A stretch of 64,000 bases of DNA from contig OY997591.1 of assembly GCA_963921825.1 (NCBI GenBank), positions 41,561,825 to 41,625,824 of the forward strand. Direction: 5' to 3'. Origin of the DNA: Erodium maritimum (lineage: Eukaryota; Streptophyta; Magnoliopsida; Geraniales; Geraniaceae). A model generated the notes under the pieces. That model searched no databases. It had not been told where the DNA came from and saw only the letters and a program-made list of their open reading frames with translations. Below, one piece after another: positions 49,183-60,049 of the stretch. Each line of letters opens with the position of its first letter. Position 1 is the first letter of the stretch. Made by a program: the position numbers and the translations under genes.

Positions 49183-50524
49183 ATGATAAAGTATGTACTC
49201 CAATCCATGCCAATTTATTCTATGAGTGTCTTTCTGTTACCGCGTTCCTCGATATACAAGATTCATGTGGCACTGGCACGATACTGGTGGGCGGGCACAC
49301 CAAGGGCTGGCCGACCTATTATTTGGCAAGACTGGACGAAACTATGTTCCCCAAAGGAGGTAGGTGGAATGGGTTTTCGCGATATGTACGATATGAACAT
49401 CGCCCTCCTGCCAAAAATGGGGTGGAAGTTACTATCGGAACCGGATGCAGTGGTCTCGAGGGTCCTCAAGGCACGTTATTTCAGAAAATGGGACTTCCTT
49501 ATAGTTGGAAAACGTCTGAATCCGAGCGAACTATGGTCAGGAATACGGGCTACACAGAATCTGTTAAGGGAAAGGTTACAGAAGACGATTGGGAATGGAT
49601 AATCCACTCGTGTGGAGGGGATCCCATGGCTTATGGGCGATTTACCGATTATTCCACCGGGAACGGGTCCTAAGGAGGACATGTTAGTCTCGAAGTTCCT
49701 CACAGATCAAGGAACTTGAGACGTCTAAAAGGTTAATACATCTCTGCCTTTGCCTTTTGCTAGAAAAGTACTAGATACTCCGATCCCTAATCATACCAAA
49801 CCAGATCGGTGGTACTGGACACGTGACATCAAGGGTCAGTATAGTTGTAAGGAGGGTTATCGACTTTTGGCTAGATTGAATGGGCGATGGGTAACAACCC
49901 CGGGAGCATCCGTCTGGGCGGCCATCTGGGATCTAGACATCCAACCTCGGATTAAGGTATTCCTCTGGCGGGAAATCTCGGGTAATTTACAGGTGGTTAT
50001 GAACCTCCGGACAAAATATGTTCCTATTCTAGAGGTATGCCCAGTTTGTGGCCTGATTCAAAAAAACACAATCCATCTCCTAGTCCTATGTCCTTTTGCT
50101 GAGTAGGTGTGGCAGCGAGCACAAGTATCTGTCCCGCTACAACAATCAGGCTCGTTCTTACAATGGATGTCTGATGTGGTAGCCCTACCTGAGATGACAA
50201 CCAAGAGCCAAATTGCACTCACACTCTGGGAAATTTGGAAAGCTCGAAACAGTGTTGTCTGGGATCAAGATATAGTAACAGCTGCCTCGGTGGATATCAC
50301 GGTTCAGTGTAATGTACACAGTTGGAAGGAAGCCCACAATGTTATGGAAAAACAGATCCAACCGTGAACGGAACCTCAGCCAAGCAGGTGGGAGCCACCG
50401 CCACCACTATGGATCTCGCTAAATGTTCATGGGGAAATTTACGCCGATACCACACAGATGGGATGGGGATTTATATGTCGGGATGACAGAGCAACTGCTG
50501 TGGAAGGAAGAAATTGAGTGTGGA
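49183..50524 (+). pseudogene. LINE-B ORF2: thumb, zinc-binding tail and start of RNase H
   Basis: Thumb and connection at 49183-49602 (MIKYVLQSMPIYSMSVFLLP; GGMGFRDMYDMNIALL). Pre-zinc region at 49750-50106: WYWTRDIKGQYSCKEGYRLL and VFLWREISGNLQVVMNL, then a complete zinc-binding motif CPVCGLIQKNTIHLLVLC (~50040-50095). A stop is at 50104-50106, after which IALTLWEIWKARNSVVWDQD continues to 50367. RNase H begins at ~50420 (ADTTQMGWGFICRDDRA) and is lost at 50524. The usual NxDGA here reads ADTTQ, so the first catalytic site is altered. Confidence 0.85.
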
Positions 50525-50810
50525 TGTCACGCCCCGAATTCAGTATAACCGAACCCGGAACGCGAACGGTGAAGCAAGTAAAACAAAGTCTCAAATAGTT
50601 TAATAAACCGCTTTAAAAGCACCAATTGAATTAATCAAAACAATATTTTACAAACTGAGTTTTAATTTAAAAAAAACGAAAGAACACTAAAACATGAGTG
50701 TACGTCGCTAGACAACCTCGACAACCCGGACTCTCGCTCCCAGCTCTTCAAGCCTCGAGAGATCCTCCTAGTCCGCCTCGCGAACGGTACCTGTAGGAAA
50801 AGCAGCAAGG

Positions 50811-50829
50811 GGTGAGCGTTTCGCTCACC
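50811..50829. repeat. Perfect short hairpin GGTGAGCG-TTT-CGCTCACC
   Basis: An 8-bp perfect stem with a 3-nt loop. It lies inside the ~80-bp segment that recurs, less perfectly, near 51155. Its role is unknown. Confidence 0.85.
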
Positions 50830-51474
50830 ACCACAGACACCAGACTGACTACGGCATACAGCAGAAATGACGGGAACACCGGCAACAAACAATAACACAG
50901 GGACCACTACCCCAAATCACATATTAAACCCGACGGTCACACAAATCACTACCAATTTCCCCAACCATCTAAAACTCGTGCACGTAATGGAGACCACAAA
51001 TCAGAGACCGAACAACCATTCCATTAGTCACACCGACAAGGTAAATCACAACCCTCACACGATCCTATGTGTGTTTACTTGTAACTTTCCGCAACCAAAC
51101 CAGTATTCGCTACTCGTCCCTACCTCAGAGGCCTGCTGGAAAAGTAGTAAAGGGGATAAGCGTTTCACTCACCTCCACGGATACCGTTCGATTATGGCAT
51201 ACTAGTAAAGTATCAACAACTTACCAATCTAAACAGGGCAAACAACTACCTCAAAACCTGATACCAAACCGTCACAACTGCTCACGATATCAATACCTCA
51301 AATACTCGCTCACATAAGGGAAACCTCGAATGAGGATCATATTCTCAACTAAGCAAACACTATTGCTCACCATATCAACACCCCAATTACCCGATCACGT
51401 AGGGGAAACCTCAAAACGGGGATCATATTCTCAACTACACAAATCACTATTTCTCACAACATCAATCCCCAATT

Positions 51475-51645
51475 ACCCGATCACATAGGGGAAACCTCAA
51501 ACAACCCGTTCACGTGAGGGAAACCTCAAACCACCCGTTCACGTGAGGGAAACCTCAAACAACCCGCTCACATGAGGGAAACTTCAAACCACCCGTTCAC
51601 GTGAGGGAAACCTCAAACAACCCGTTCACGTAGGGGAAACCTAGT
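51475..51645. repeat. 29-bp tandem repeat, about six copies
   Basis: Units of ACCCGTTCACGTGAGGGAAA plus nine bases start at 51475, 51504, 51533, 51562, 51591 and 51620. Neighbouring units alternate in their last bases (CAAACC / CAAACA), suggesting spread as pairs. Direct and contiguous, with no spacers. Looser relatives occur upstream to ~51310. Confidence 0.9.
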
Positions 51646-51924
51646 TCGTACGGCGCCGCAGCGCATCAACCCTAACCCCTCTCCGTGGTGGGACCCTCAC
51701 ACAGAGGCGCTATATCACCACCGTAGGTTATTGATGAGTCTCAACCCAAGATCTCGCCCTTTAACACAGAACTTACGAACTCTACAAACAAACACTAACC
51801 GTACAAATTGCAAATGCACACAATGTCAACACACACAATACACGCAAGATCACAAAGGATCAACACACACACTTTCCCTGACACACAGTCGGGCCAGGCG
51901 GTCGACCTCATCGCGGAACCACAA

Positions 51925-52284
51925 GCCTCAGCACTTTACCGATCGCGCGTCGGATGGTACGACACACCTCACGGGGACCACAACCCTCAGCACTTTACCG
52001 ATCGCGAATCGGAAGTTACGACACACCTCTCGGGCATAACTCAAGCCTCAACACTTTACCAATCGCGCGCTGGAAGGTACGACACACCTCACGGGGACCA
52101 TATCCCTCGGCACTTTACCGATCGCGAATCGGAAGTTACGACACACCTCTCGGGCATAACTCAAGCCTCAACACTTTACCAATCGCGCGCTGGAAGGTAC
52201 GACACACCTCACGGGGACCACATCCCTCGACACTTTACTGGTTGCGCATCGGAAGGTACGACACACCTCTCGGGCACAACTTAA
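51925..52284. repeat. 60-bp tandem repeat, six units, with 120-bp higher-order pairing
   Basis: Six 60-bp units from GCCTCAGCACTTTACC onward. Units alternate between two types, so the true repeat is a 120-bp dimer: the 60 bases at 52021-52080 and 52141-52200 are identical. The period is a multiple of three, which leaves one frame open across the array, but this follows from the repeat and is not evidence for a protein. Confidence 0.92.
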
Positions 52285-52389
52285 TCAGGTAACACCAGAA
52301 CAATCACAATCACAACCAAAAATCACACAATACTCCCCAAATAGCAAAATATAACATAACGACTAACTACCACTCAGCAATCGCGCGCC

Positions 52390-52628
52390 AGTAGCAGAGG
52401 TTGACGCAGGAGCTCAATTCTCGTGTTTGTGTCCATATATTTATGGTAGTAGAAGTCCTTGGGAGAAGCATGAATTTTAACTTGTTAACTTTAGCATAGA
52501 AATGGTAGTTTTCGGTAGAAGTAATAAGGTTGTATCTTTTCTGTAAGAGCGCTAGCTCCAACCCTTTATCAATCAACATTTCCCTTGTGTTCATTTCAAA
52601 ATTCTCAAGAGCACTCTAGCTCTTGATA
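52390..52628 (+). repeat. Left LTR (partial) of the chromovirus
   Basis: Matches the right half of the LTR at the other end (for example GAAGTCCTTGGGAGAAGCAT) and adjoins the primer-binding site. Confidence 0.85.
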
Positions 52629-52659
52629 GTGGTATCAGAGCCCATATCCAACGACTTGG

Positions 52660-55600
52660 GTAGATGGCGTCTAGTGAAACAACCGATGAATGCGCAACCC
52701 AGTTAGGGGAGAACGAACTCCGAGCAGAGGTAGCGAATCTCAAAGCCATGGGGGAACAGAACAGAGCTGAGATGGAAGGTCTACGTTGAGGAGTAGATTC
52801 ATTGCTCGAGCGTTTGTAGATCGGTCCAAACAGAGCACCACCACATCCTCTAGACTTGTTCCATGGCCCAGATAGAGGCAAGTTGTTTGGCCCTCGCTCC
52901 CTGCTCCACGCCATGTACTTGGCTCGTCATGAGGAATACAGACTCAGGCAGTAGCAAGTAGAAACAGCTGGACCTGCCTTCAAGCCTTTCAACAGGCCGA
53001 GGCAACAATTCATCCAACAAGCTCCTCAGGTTCCATTGCTCCTAGCTCCAACATGGACCAAACAACCCTCTCGCTTAGTTTTAATGTCATTGGACGAGTA
53101 GAGGGCAAAGGGACTATGTTTCACTTTCCCAGCTAAGTACTGTCGGGAGCACGTCTGTCCAAACAAGCAATGCTTATATGTTCTCTATGAAACTAAGGAG
53201 GAGGAGGAGATACAGCAACCAGAGGCTCCAGATTTGGACGTCTCTAAACCTTTTGTCGAGGAACTACATGAAGCATTGGTTGACGGGACGCTGGACGAGC
53301 ACAATCTCTGTCACTTGCAATCAGAGTTCTTGTGCGCTTCAGACGCGCTCCAAGATTCTAAATCCATCCGCATTAACAATACCATGAAAGAAAAATCAAT
53401 TTCCATCCTCATAGACTCAGGTGCCTCCAAATCGTTTCTTGATTCTCTCACGGCCAAGCACTTTGGCCTAGACATCACACCAACTCATCCTGTCTTGGTT
53501 CAACTGGGGAATGGTAAATCCTACATCTACGCCTCAAGTTGTTCCATTAGTTGGGCGATAGATGCTAACACCTTCTTGTGGGCTACCCTGGTAATGCCAC
53601 TAGGATCATTCAACATGGTCCTGGGGTTGATTGACTGAAGACGGTGAGCCCAATCCTGCTTGACTACGAAGCTCGCTCCATAACAATACGTCATGCAGGC
53701 AAGCAAGTGGTGCTACAAGAAACCCCACCGCTGACTCCTTAAATTGTTATCACACCTCAGCAAGTCCTCCACAAGATCAAACAAGGGGAATCTTTGTATC
53801 TGGGACAATTTTTTGCCCTGGAGGACGATGACTTGCATCTGGAATTCCAACCTCTGTTATCGGAATTCCAAGATGTATTTGCATAACCGACTTCTCTTCC
53901 GCCATGCAGGTCTCATGATCATCGAATTCCTCTTCTTCCAGGCTCAACACCACCATCTATACGTCCTTACCGTCAGAGCTTCCAACAGAAGAACGCAATT
54001 GAGAAGATGGTAGACGAAATGCTCGTTTCCAGAGTAATTCAGGAGAGTCGAAGTCCTTACTCATTCTCGGTGATATTGGTCAAGAAAAAAGGATGGGTCT
54101 TGGCACATGTGTGTTGATTACCGATAGTTAAACAACAAGACGGTGAAGGCCAAGTTTCCAATTCCGACATTTGAAGAATTGCTTGATGAACTTCAATGCA
54201 TGAGGTACTTCTCCAAGATCGATCTTTGTTTTGGTTATCATCAAATACGATTGGAAGAGGGTGATGAATTTAAGACTACTTTTCGCACACATAAAGGCCA
54301 TTACGAGTTTCGGGTGATGCAATTTGGGCTGACCAACGCTCCAACGACCTTCCAGGCACTGATGAATCAGGTGCTCAACCCATACCTCCGACGTTTCGCG
54401 CTTGTCTTCTTTGACGATATACTCATTTACAGCGCATCATGGGAGGACCATTTGGAGCATTTGCGTCTCATACTGACGACACTACACGAATAGAGCCTCT
54501 TCGCGAAGCTTTCAAAGTGAGAATTTGCGAAGGAACGTATTGCGTACCGGGTTCATGTAATCGCTCGTGAAGGTGTCGCGACTGACCTTGAGAAAATCGA
54601 GGCGATGCGAAATTGGCCAACTCCTGGGTCGCTCAAAGCCGTGCGAGGTTTCCTGGGCTTAACTGGGTACTATCGCAAGTTCATCAAAGGGTATGGTTCT
54701 CTGGCACGTCCTCTCTCGAACCTCCTCAAGCACAATGCCTTCATTTGGTCTCCCGAGGCACATGCAAGCTTTGAAGCTCTAAAAGTAGCAATGTCAATGA
54801 CGCAGGTTCTGGCCTGGCCAGACTTTTCTAAACCATTCACCATTGAAGCGGATGCCTCGGACTTGGGCATTGAAGGAGTGCTGATGCAATCTGGTCATCC
54901 TATAGCCTACATGAGCAAGGCATTGGGAGATCGCAACAGAGCTTTGACCACTTACGAAAAGGAATTAATGGCCATCGTTGTCTGCATCTAGAAATGGCGT
55001 CACTATATCTCTCAATCTCCGTTTGTCATTCGAACGGACCAACAGAGCTTAAAATACTTACTGGAGCAACGCCTTGGGACGGCTTACCAACAAAACTGGT
55101 TGTCGAAACTGATGGGCCTGGATTACACCATTGAGTACAAGAAGGGCCGAGAAAATATGATCGCCGACGTGCTTTTCCGATTACCGACTGGATCTCTGAG
55201 CAAATTGTCCACATTGCTTCCAGTTTGGATCACAGAGGTGCTTTAGAGCTACGAGGAGGATGAGGAAATAGATGGGTTGTCCGTACGTTTAGCTCTATCT
55301 CCTAATTCAGCGCCCAATTACTCAATACGACATGGTATGCTTCTCCTGAATGGGAAGATTTGTATGAGGCGTAGTCAGGGTGCGCGAGAGAAGATCATGA
55401 TCTTCTTTCACGTCACCAACTTGGGAGGTCATTCGGGCATTCTGGCCACCACAAAGCGCATCCAACGTTACGTATTTTGGCCACATATGGCCAAGGATAT
55501 TCAGACATTCGTTGCAGAGTGCGACATATGCCAGCGTTGCAAGGAGGAAACATTGGCGTCGCCGGAGTTGCTACAACCACTCGCTATACCGTCCCAGCCA

Positions 55601-56658
55601 TGGAACCAAATATCCATGGACTTCATCGAATGCTTGCCAGTATCAGAGGGTTTTGACTCTATTTGGGTGATCGTGGATTGATTTTCAAAGTATGCTCATT
55701 TTATACCCCTTCGACATCCTTACACGACGGCGACATTGGGGAAATTGTTCTTTGACACTGTGTTCAAACTCCATGGCTTGCCGCAGGACATAGTCTCAGA
55801 TCGAGACAGGCTGTTCCTCAGCAACTTCTGGTCAGATCTATTCAAACGAGTTGGAGTCCAGTTGAAGCTCTCGACCTCCTATCACCCTCAAACAAACGGC
55901 CAAACGAAGCGGGTCAACCAGTGTTTAAAAAATTTCCTCCACGCGATGACCCATTAGACACCGAAGAAGTGGGCGCAATGGATGACTTTGGCTGAGTATT
56001 GGTATAACTCGAGCTTCCATTCTTAGCTTAGGTTGTCACCATTTGAAGCCTTACATTGATACAACCCTCCTCTGTTTGGCATAGTTGGTGAACCGTCCAA
56101 TGTCCCAGCTGTGAAGCAATTTGTTCGAACCCGAGAGGAACTATCTAAATTGATGCAGGAGAATTTGCGCAAGGCACAACATCATATGAAGCCGCAGGCT
56201 GACAAGCACAGGTCCGAGCGATCGTTTGAGGTGGGAGACTGGGTTTATCTGAAGCTCCAACCCTACCGCCATAATTCGGTCATCCTCAGAAAGTCTATGA
56301 AGATCGCAGCTCGCTACTATGCTCCCTTCCAGTTCACCGAGAAATTGGGGCCGGAGCTTTTCGTCTGAGGTTGCCAGCGGAATCCCGCATCTACCATGTG
56401 TTTCATGTGTCGCTGCTAAAGAAGCAACTCGACCACAAGAACAAATTGGTTACATCGCTTCCGGATACAACAGTTGATGGTCGCCTCAAACTCCATCCAG
56501 CAGCCATTTTGGAGACTCGGATTATCAGGCGCAACAACGCAGTTGTGGTCCAATATCTCATTCGTTGGGACCGCTCCGCCTCAGAAGACGCAACTTGGGA
56601 AGACGCTTCGTTCATCCGCGGCAAATTTCCAAACTGGATCGCGAAGCTTCAGGCTTGA
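52660..56658 (+). pseudogene. gag-pol remains of the chromovirus
   Basis: gag begins at about 52663 (MASSETTDECATQ). The protease DSGASKSFLDS is near 53420. RT with [18 protein letters not shown] and FFDDILIYS lies at ~54200-54430. RNase H with FTIEADASD is near 54840. The integrase HHCC zinc finger (HVTNLGGHSG..CDICQRC) is at ~55410-55550 and the core at ~55600-55960. A chromodomain (VVQYLIRWDRSASEDATWE) is at ~56540-56610. The coding region is interrupted and cannot give a polyprotein. Confidence 0.92.
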
Positions 56659-56685
56659 GGACAAGCCTGTCAATGGAGGGTGCAT

Positions 56686-57144
56686 TGTCACGATTACTTG
56701 CGTGCCAAGCAAATTCGAAGGAAGGAGAAGGTCGCAACGCACCGTTTCACTTAAAAGAGAAGTCGAAACGGTGCGTTTTGTCAGCGAGAAGGAGCGATGT
56801 TCTTTTGTGGAAGCGACAGGTGGTAACTGTGAGTGGCAGCCGAAGTCAATGGTTGTGTTCATCGTCTTCCTCTCGCGTCTGAAGCCAGATTTGCAGAGAA
56901 ATAGAGCTAGTAGCAGAGGTTGTCGCATGAGCTCAATTCTCGTGCTTGTGTCCATCTATATATGGTAGTAGAAGTCCTTGGGAGAAGCATGAATTTGAAC
57001 TTGTTAGCTTTAGCATAGAAATGGTAGTTTTCGGTAGAATTAAGGTTGTATCTTGTCTATAAGAACGCTAGCTCCAACCCTTTATCAATCAACATTTCCC
57101 TTTTGTTCATTTCAAAATCCTAAAGGGCACTCTAGCTCTTGACA
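56686..57144 (+). repeat. Right LTR of the chromovirus
   Basis: Begins TGTCACGATT just after the polypurine tract and ends CTAGCTCTTGACA. The start could be 56681 if the preceding TGCAT belongs to the LTR. Confidence 0.75.
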
Positions 57145-57176
57145 TTGGGGCTTATTGGTTGCTTTGTGTTAATCAG

Positions 57177-57289
57177 GTTACTCAAGAAATTGGGTTCAAG
57201 CTTCCCGTATATGGTGATATCTTGTTGGTATGTTCTTCATGCCCACATCGGATAAGCAAAGGGAGGAGAGCAAATAAGTGTTTGCAGAG
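57177..57289 (+). pseudogene. Exon-like block of an unrecognised gene
   Basis: After AATCAG there is an open block that reads VTQEIGFKLPVYGDILLV, then CSSCPHR and a basic end, and it stops at AGAG|GTAATT, a plausible splice donor. Codon content looks protein-like and the borders fit a plant exon. I cannot name the family, and no joined reading frame with neighbours was established. Confidence 0.3.
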
Positions 57290-57623
57290 GTAATTTTAAT
57301 TTAACTAAAACTAAGAAAATGTATGAGAAAGTTTTGTTCTTGAAGAAGTAATTGAGAAAGTTATGTTCTATTATGGGTTGTAGAGTCTCTTGGGCACAGT
57401 GCTCTTGGAAGTAGTTTAAGAGATTTAAATAATAATGTAATTGAGCCCTAATTCACTCAGATGATGAATGATTCTGACTTGGGAACATATTTGTTTACTA
57501 ATGCTAATTTTAAGTCCCCTTTTGTTATATGAAGCTTGGTTTTATCTTTTATGTTACTTACCTCTCTTTTATCTTTTAGAGTGGAAATTCAAGACACATA
57601 TTATGCATGGCAAGGTACACCGT

Positions 57624-57719
57624 CCATCAAGGAATAATTTGTCTCTCATACGGAATTTAGATAATTCGCATCCATCAAAGCATAATTTTTCTCTCATACG
57701 GAATTTAGATAATTTGCAA
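57624..57719. repeat. 48-bp direct duplication
   Basis: CCATCAAGGAATAATTTGTC and the next 28 bases are repeated from 57672 with few changes, including CTCATACGGAATTTAGATAA. Only two copies. Confidence 0.8.
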
Positions 57720-58303
57720 CTTGCTATTAACCGGTCCAAGTGAAGACAACATTTCTCTTGATTAAATTCTCGCTTTTATAATGTACATTGGTGATCATTA
57801 ATTTACTATTTGGATCATATTCACGACGAGGTCTTTTTGATTTTCCATAGAATCTGTGGGTGTTTGGTGCTTTGATGAATTGCCATGTGGGTTCTATTCA
57901 ATTTTTCATTCATTTTGATGAATCCATATTTTTTGATATTGCTCATACTATTTTTGTTTTGTTTCGGGGTTATTGGTGACATGAATTTCCGAAATATAAG
58001 AGTTAGTTTTATAGATGGGCTTGTGCCTGTTATCTATACAATGAATCTGTTTTAACCTTGCTATGTGTTGCAGATTGTTAAGATGTCCACAGCAAAGAAA
58101 AAGAAAATATTGAAAGTTCCCAACTTTGCCCATGTGAAAATTGATCTGATTTCGAACACACAATTTCTTTTCAAGATCAAGTGTGGGATTTTGGTTCGAA
58201 ATCAAGGTTGTATGATGTATTTGTTTGGCGTTTATGTCACTAAATTTGTATCCAACCAATATGTTTATGTTCGTATTGACATGAGTTTACCATAGTTTTT
58301 TTT

Positions 58304-59088
58304 GGGATAATTATATTGTCAAAACATGCACTAATGTTTCGTCTACAAACGAAATAGTGCACAATGTTTTGTCCACATCGTCTGGCTACCCTTATGAATC
58401 AACCACGCACTTCTGTTAGAAAAGTGTAATAGCAGAACCTGAATTGACAATTTTGCCCTTTTGGTTTGAAATTCAAAAATTCATATTTTAATTTAAAAAT
58501 AAATAAAATTCAGAGTTTTTAAAAAAAATACAAACAATCAATTTTTTTTAATTTAATTAATATTTTTATTACATTTTTTTATTTTTTATTTTTTCTATCC
58601 AAATATAATTAAATAAAAAACTGATTTTTATGTATTTTTTGAATTAAAATCTGAATTTTTGAAAATAAAAATAATTTTTATAAAAAAAACTGAATTTATA
58701 AAAAAAACTGATTTCTATCTATTTTTTTAAATTAAAATCTGAATTTTTTAAAATAAAAATAATTTTATAAATAAAAACTGAATTTATAAAAAAAATATAT
58801 TTTATTTGTCTATTTATTTATTTATTTAATTTTTTTTATTAGAAATGGTAGAATGGTAATGTCTCATGCAAAAGTCAAAAGGAAAAGTCAAAAGATTCAT
58901 GATAAGGGTAAAATAGTCATTTCAGTTATACTTTAACTGCACATGTATAACAGAAATGGAATATTCCATTAATTTTTCTAACAGAAGTGCGTGGACGATT
59001 CTTAAGGGTAGCCAGACGACGTGGACAAAACATTGTGCACTATTTCATTTGTGGACGAAACATTAGTGCATGTTTTGACAATTATCCC
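58304..59088. mobile_element. Long-inverted-repeat (foldback/MITE-like) DNA element
   Basis: The left end GGGATAATTATATTGTC and the inverted right end GGGATAATTGTC start arms of about 115-120 bp that match almost throughout (AACATGCACTAATGTTTCGT, GTGCACAATGTTTTGTCCAC, GTCTGGCTACCCTTA). The interior is AT-rich with no transposase. The GGGATAATT tip is reminiscent of Mutator-like non-autonomous elements, but a 9-bp target duplication is not evident, so the superfamily is open. Confidence 0.85.
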
Positions 59089-60049
59089 ATTGTTTAATTT
59101 GCAACTTTGGTTTCAATACATTATAGTGTGACAATGGATTATATATGATTGTTTTTCTTATTTCATATGTTGTTACTTTCCTTCAGATAACTGATATAAA
59201 AAACTTTGTATCTCAGACATATTTCCAAGATCTCAGATATATTTCCTTCAGGCATCTGCTAGACACAAGTTTGATAGAGCTGGAAGAGTTCGACCATGAA
59301 AGTGTCACAAGTATCTCTTTACATGCCTTATGAGAATTTTGGTTATGGAAGGTGCAAGATTCATTGGTTCTCACTTGGTCGACAGTTTAATGGGAAATGA
59401 AAATAATAAGGTAAGTAGTTTCTCTTGTCCTCTTTTTTTCTTCCTTTTATTACAACGACATTTCCATAATCTAAGTCTTTGTTGGCAAAAGTAAATAAGA
59501 TGATGGATCAGCAATAGGGTTTGAATCTAATTGAATCATGTCCTAAGATCGGGATGATAATGTGTTTCAAAACTCTTTATAAGTCAATCAAATAACATAT
59601 GGATTTATATGTTCTCAAATTCATGCATCAGACACTGCATAATACAACATGATGCTATTGATTTTAAAATATTTGTTCTATAAATAAATAGTAAAACCCG
59701 AATGCTTATTTTGTTAATTAAATCAAGATTTTCTCAAATTAGAATGTTATGGGAGGGAGTTACTCTGTTGTATAAATAAATAGTAAAACCCGAGAGATCC
59801 AAAAATTCATGGGTTTTTGCTGGATTTGAAGAAGCCTTATGGCTGAACCTACATAGTTGATCATTTTTACCGATTTTCTTTAGGTGGCATTAATCACACT
59901 TGATAATGCTATAATAGCGTTGCTTGGTGGTACACTCAACTCAACAGCTATAAGTATATTAGCAATTTTAAAGATCAAGAGGGAAGGTATAAAAACTAAA
60001 TTAGGTTCTTGATGTTTCATTTTTCACTGTGGCCAATCTTTATAGGATG
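59089..60049 (+). other. Low-repeat region with a UXS exon relic
   Basis: Mostly AT-rich, intron-like sequence. It includes a UDP-glucuronate decarboxylase exon relic (59330-59410) and a 43-codon open block at 59885-60013 after TTTAG (VALITLDNAIIALLGG), ending in a stop. That second block has a faint likeness to Alba-type proteins that I do not trust. No other gene is supported. Confidence 0.4.
59330..59410 (+). pseudogene. UXS-like: UDP-glucuronate decarboxylase (UXS) first-exon fragment, degraded
   Basis: UXS converts UDP-glucuronate to UDP-xylose for cell-wall and glycan synthesis. 27 codons from ATG at 59330 read MRILVMEGARFIGSHLVD and continue SLMGNENNK, then a canonical donor GTAAGT at 59411. 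Plant UXS proteins have MRILVTGGAGFIGSHLVD at this point, the start of the NAD-binding Rossmann fold. Here the glycine motif GGAGFIG is EGARFIG, losing two key glycines, so binding would fail. The next UXS exon (starting with the ADNYF/TGSK region) is not found before the LINE at 60050. Upstream residues also do not match. It is best read as a gene relic or captured fragment. Confidence 0.6.

Larger units (their letters stand above)
47512..50524 (+). mobile_element. LINE-B: truncated plant L1, sister of LINE-A
   Basis: A LINE lacking ORF1 and the whole endonuclease at the left and lacking the end of RNase H and the poly(A) at the right. It contains linker, RT, zinc-binding tail and the first part of RNase H. 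Protein wording follows LINE-A closely (PECGLIIQ..W, HWLTEGDRNTKF, FFADDCYIF). The left end is a 5' truncation. The right end is cut where a TGTCACGCCCC repeat begins at 50525. No target duplication could be found, because the 3' end is missing. Confidence 0.88.
50525..52389. repeat. Complex repeat block starting TGTCACGCCCC
   Basis: The block starts TGTCACGCCCCGAATT, a terminus-like start of the kind seen in plant LTR-type repeats, directly abutting truncated LINE-B. It contains two diverged copies of an ~80-bp segment (50789-50871 and 51131-51210), a 29-bp tandem array and a 60-bp tandem array. No coding capacity of a known family is seen. It may be an LTR or a non-autonomous retrotransposon cut on the right by the Ty3 element; I cannot prove either. 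Confidence 0.5.
52390..57144 (+). mobile_element. Ty3/gypsy chromovirus, broken
   Basis: A Ty3-type element: partial left LTR (52390-52628), primer site TGGTATCAGAGC (from 52630), gag, protease, RT, RNase H, integrase, chromodomain, polypurine tract CAATGGAGGG (56671-56680), right LTR (~56686-57144). RT before integrase and a C-terminal chromodomain place it among chromoviruses, possibly the Reina group. Target duplications were not found. It is broken, with about ten interruptions, and by eye the shared LTR parts differ by several percent, so it is not recent. Confidence 0.92.
57145..58303 (+). other. Low-repeat region with exon-like pieces
   Basis: Between the chromovirus and an inverted-repeat element. 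The sequence has intron-like T-rich tracts with AG and GT borders. One open block (57177-57289) is described separately. A 48-bp duplication lies at 57624-57719. A 70-codon frame starting at ATG 58083 (MSTAKKKKILKVP) and ending at 58295 follows a TTGCAG acceptor-like site; its family is unknown. I see no intact gene model. Confidence 0.4.

Noticed and set aside
51475-51645. 29-bp direct repeats that could suggest a CRISPR array
   Set aside because: Units are contiguous without spacers, vary between copies, and the window is plant nuclear DNA.
51808-52284. A 158-codon frame across the 60-bp array
   Set aside because: A 60-base period keeps any open frame open; a second frame is also open over the same stretch. 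No domain is recognisable.
59885-60013. Possible Alba-type DNA/RNA-binding exon
   Set aside because: Resemblance is limited to a few hydrophobic positions and would need an internal insertion; too weak to name.
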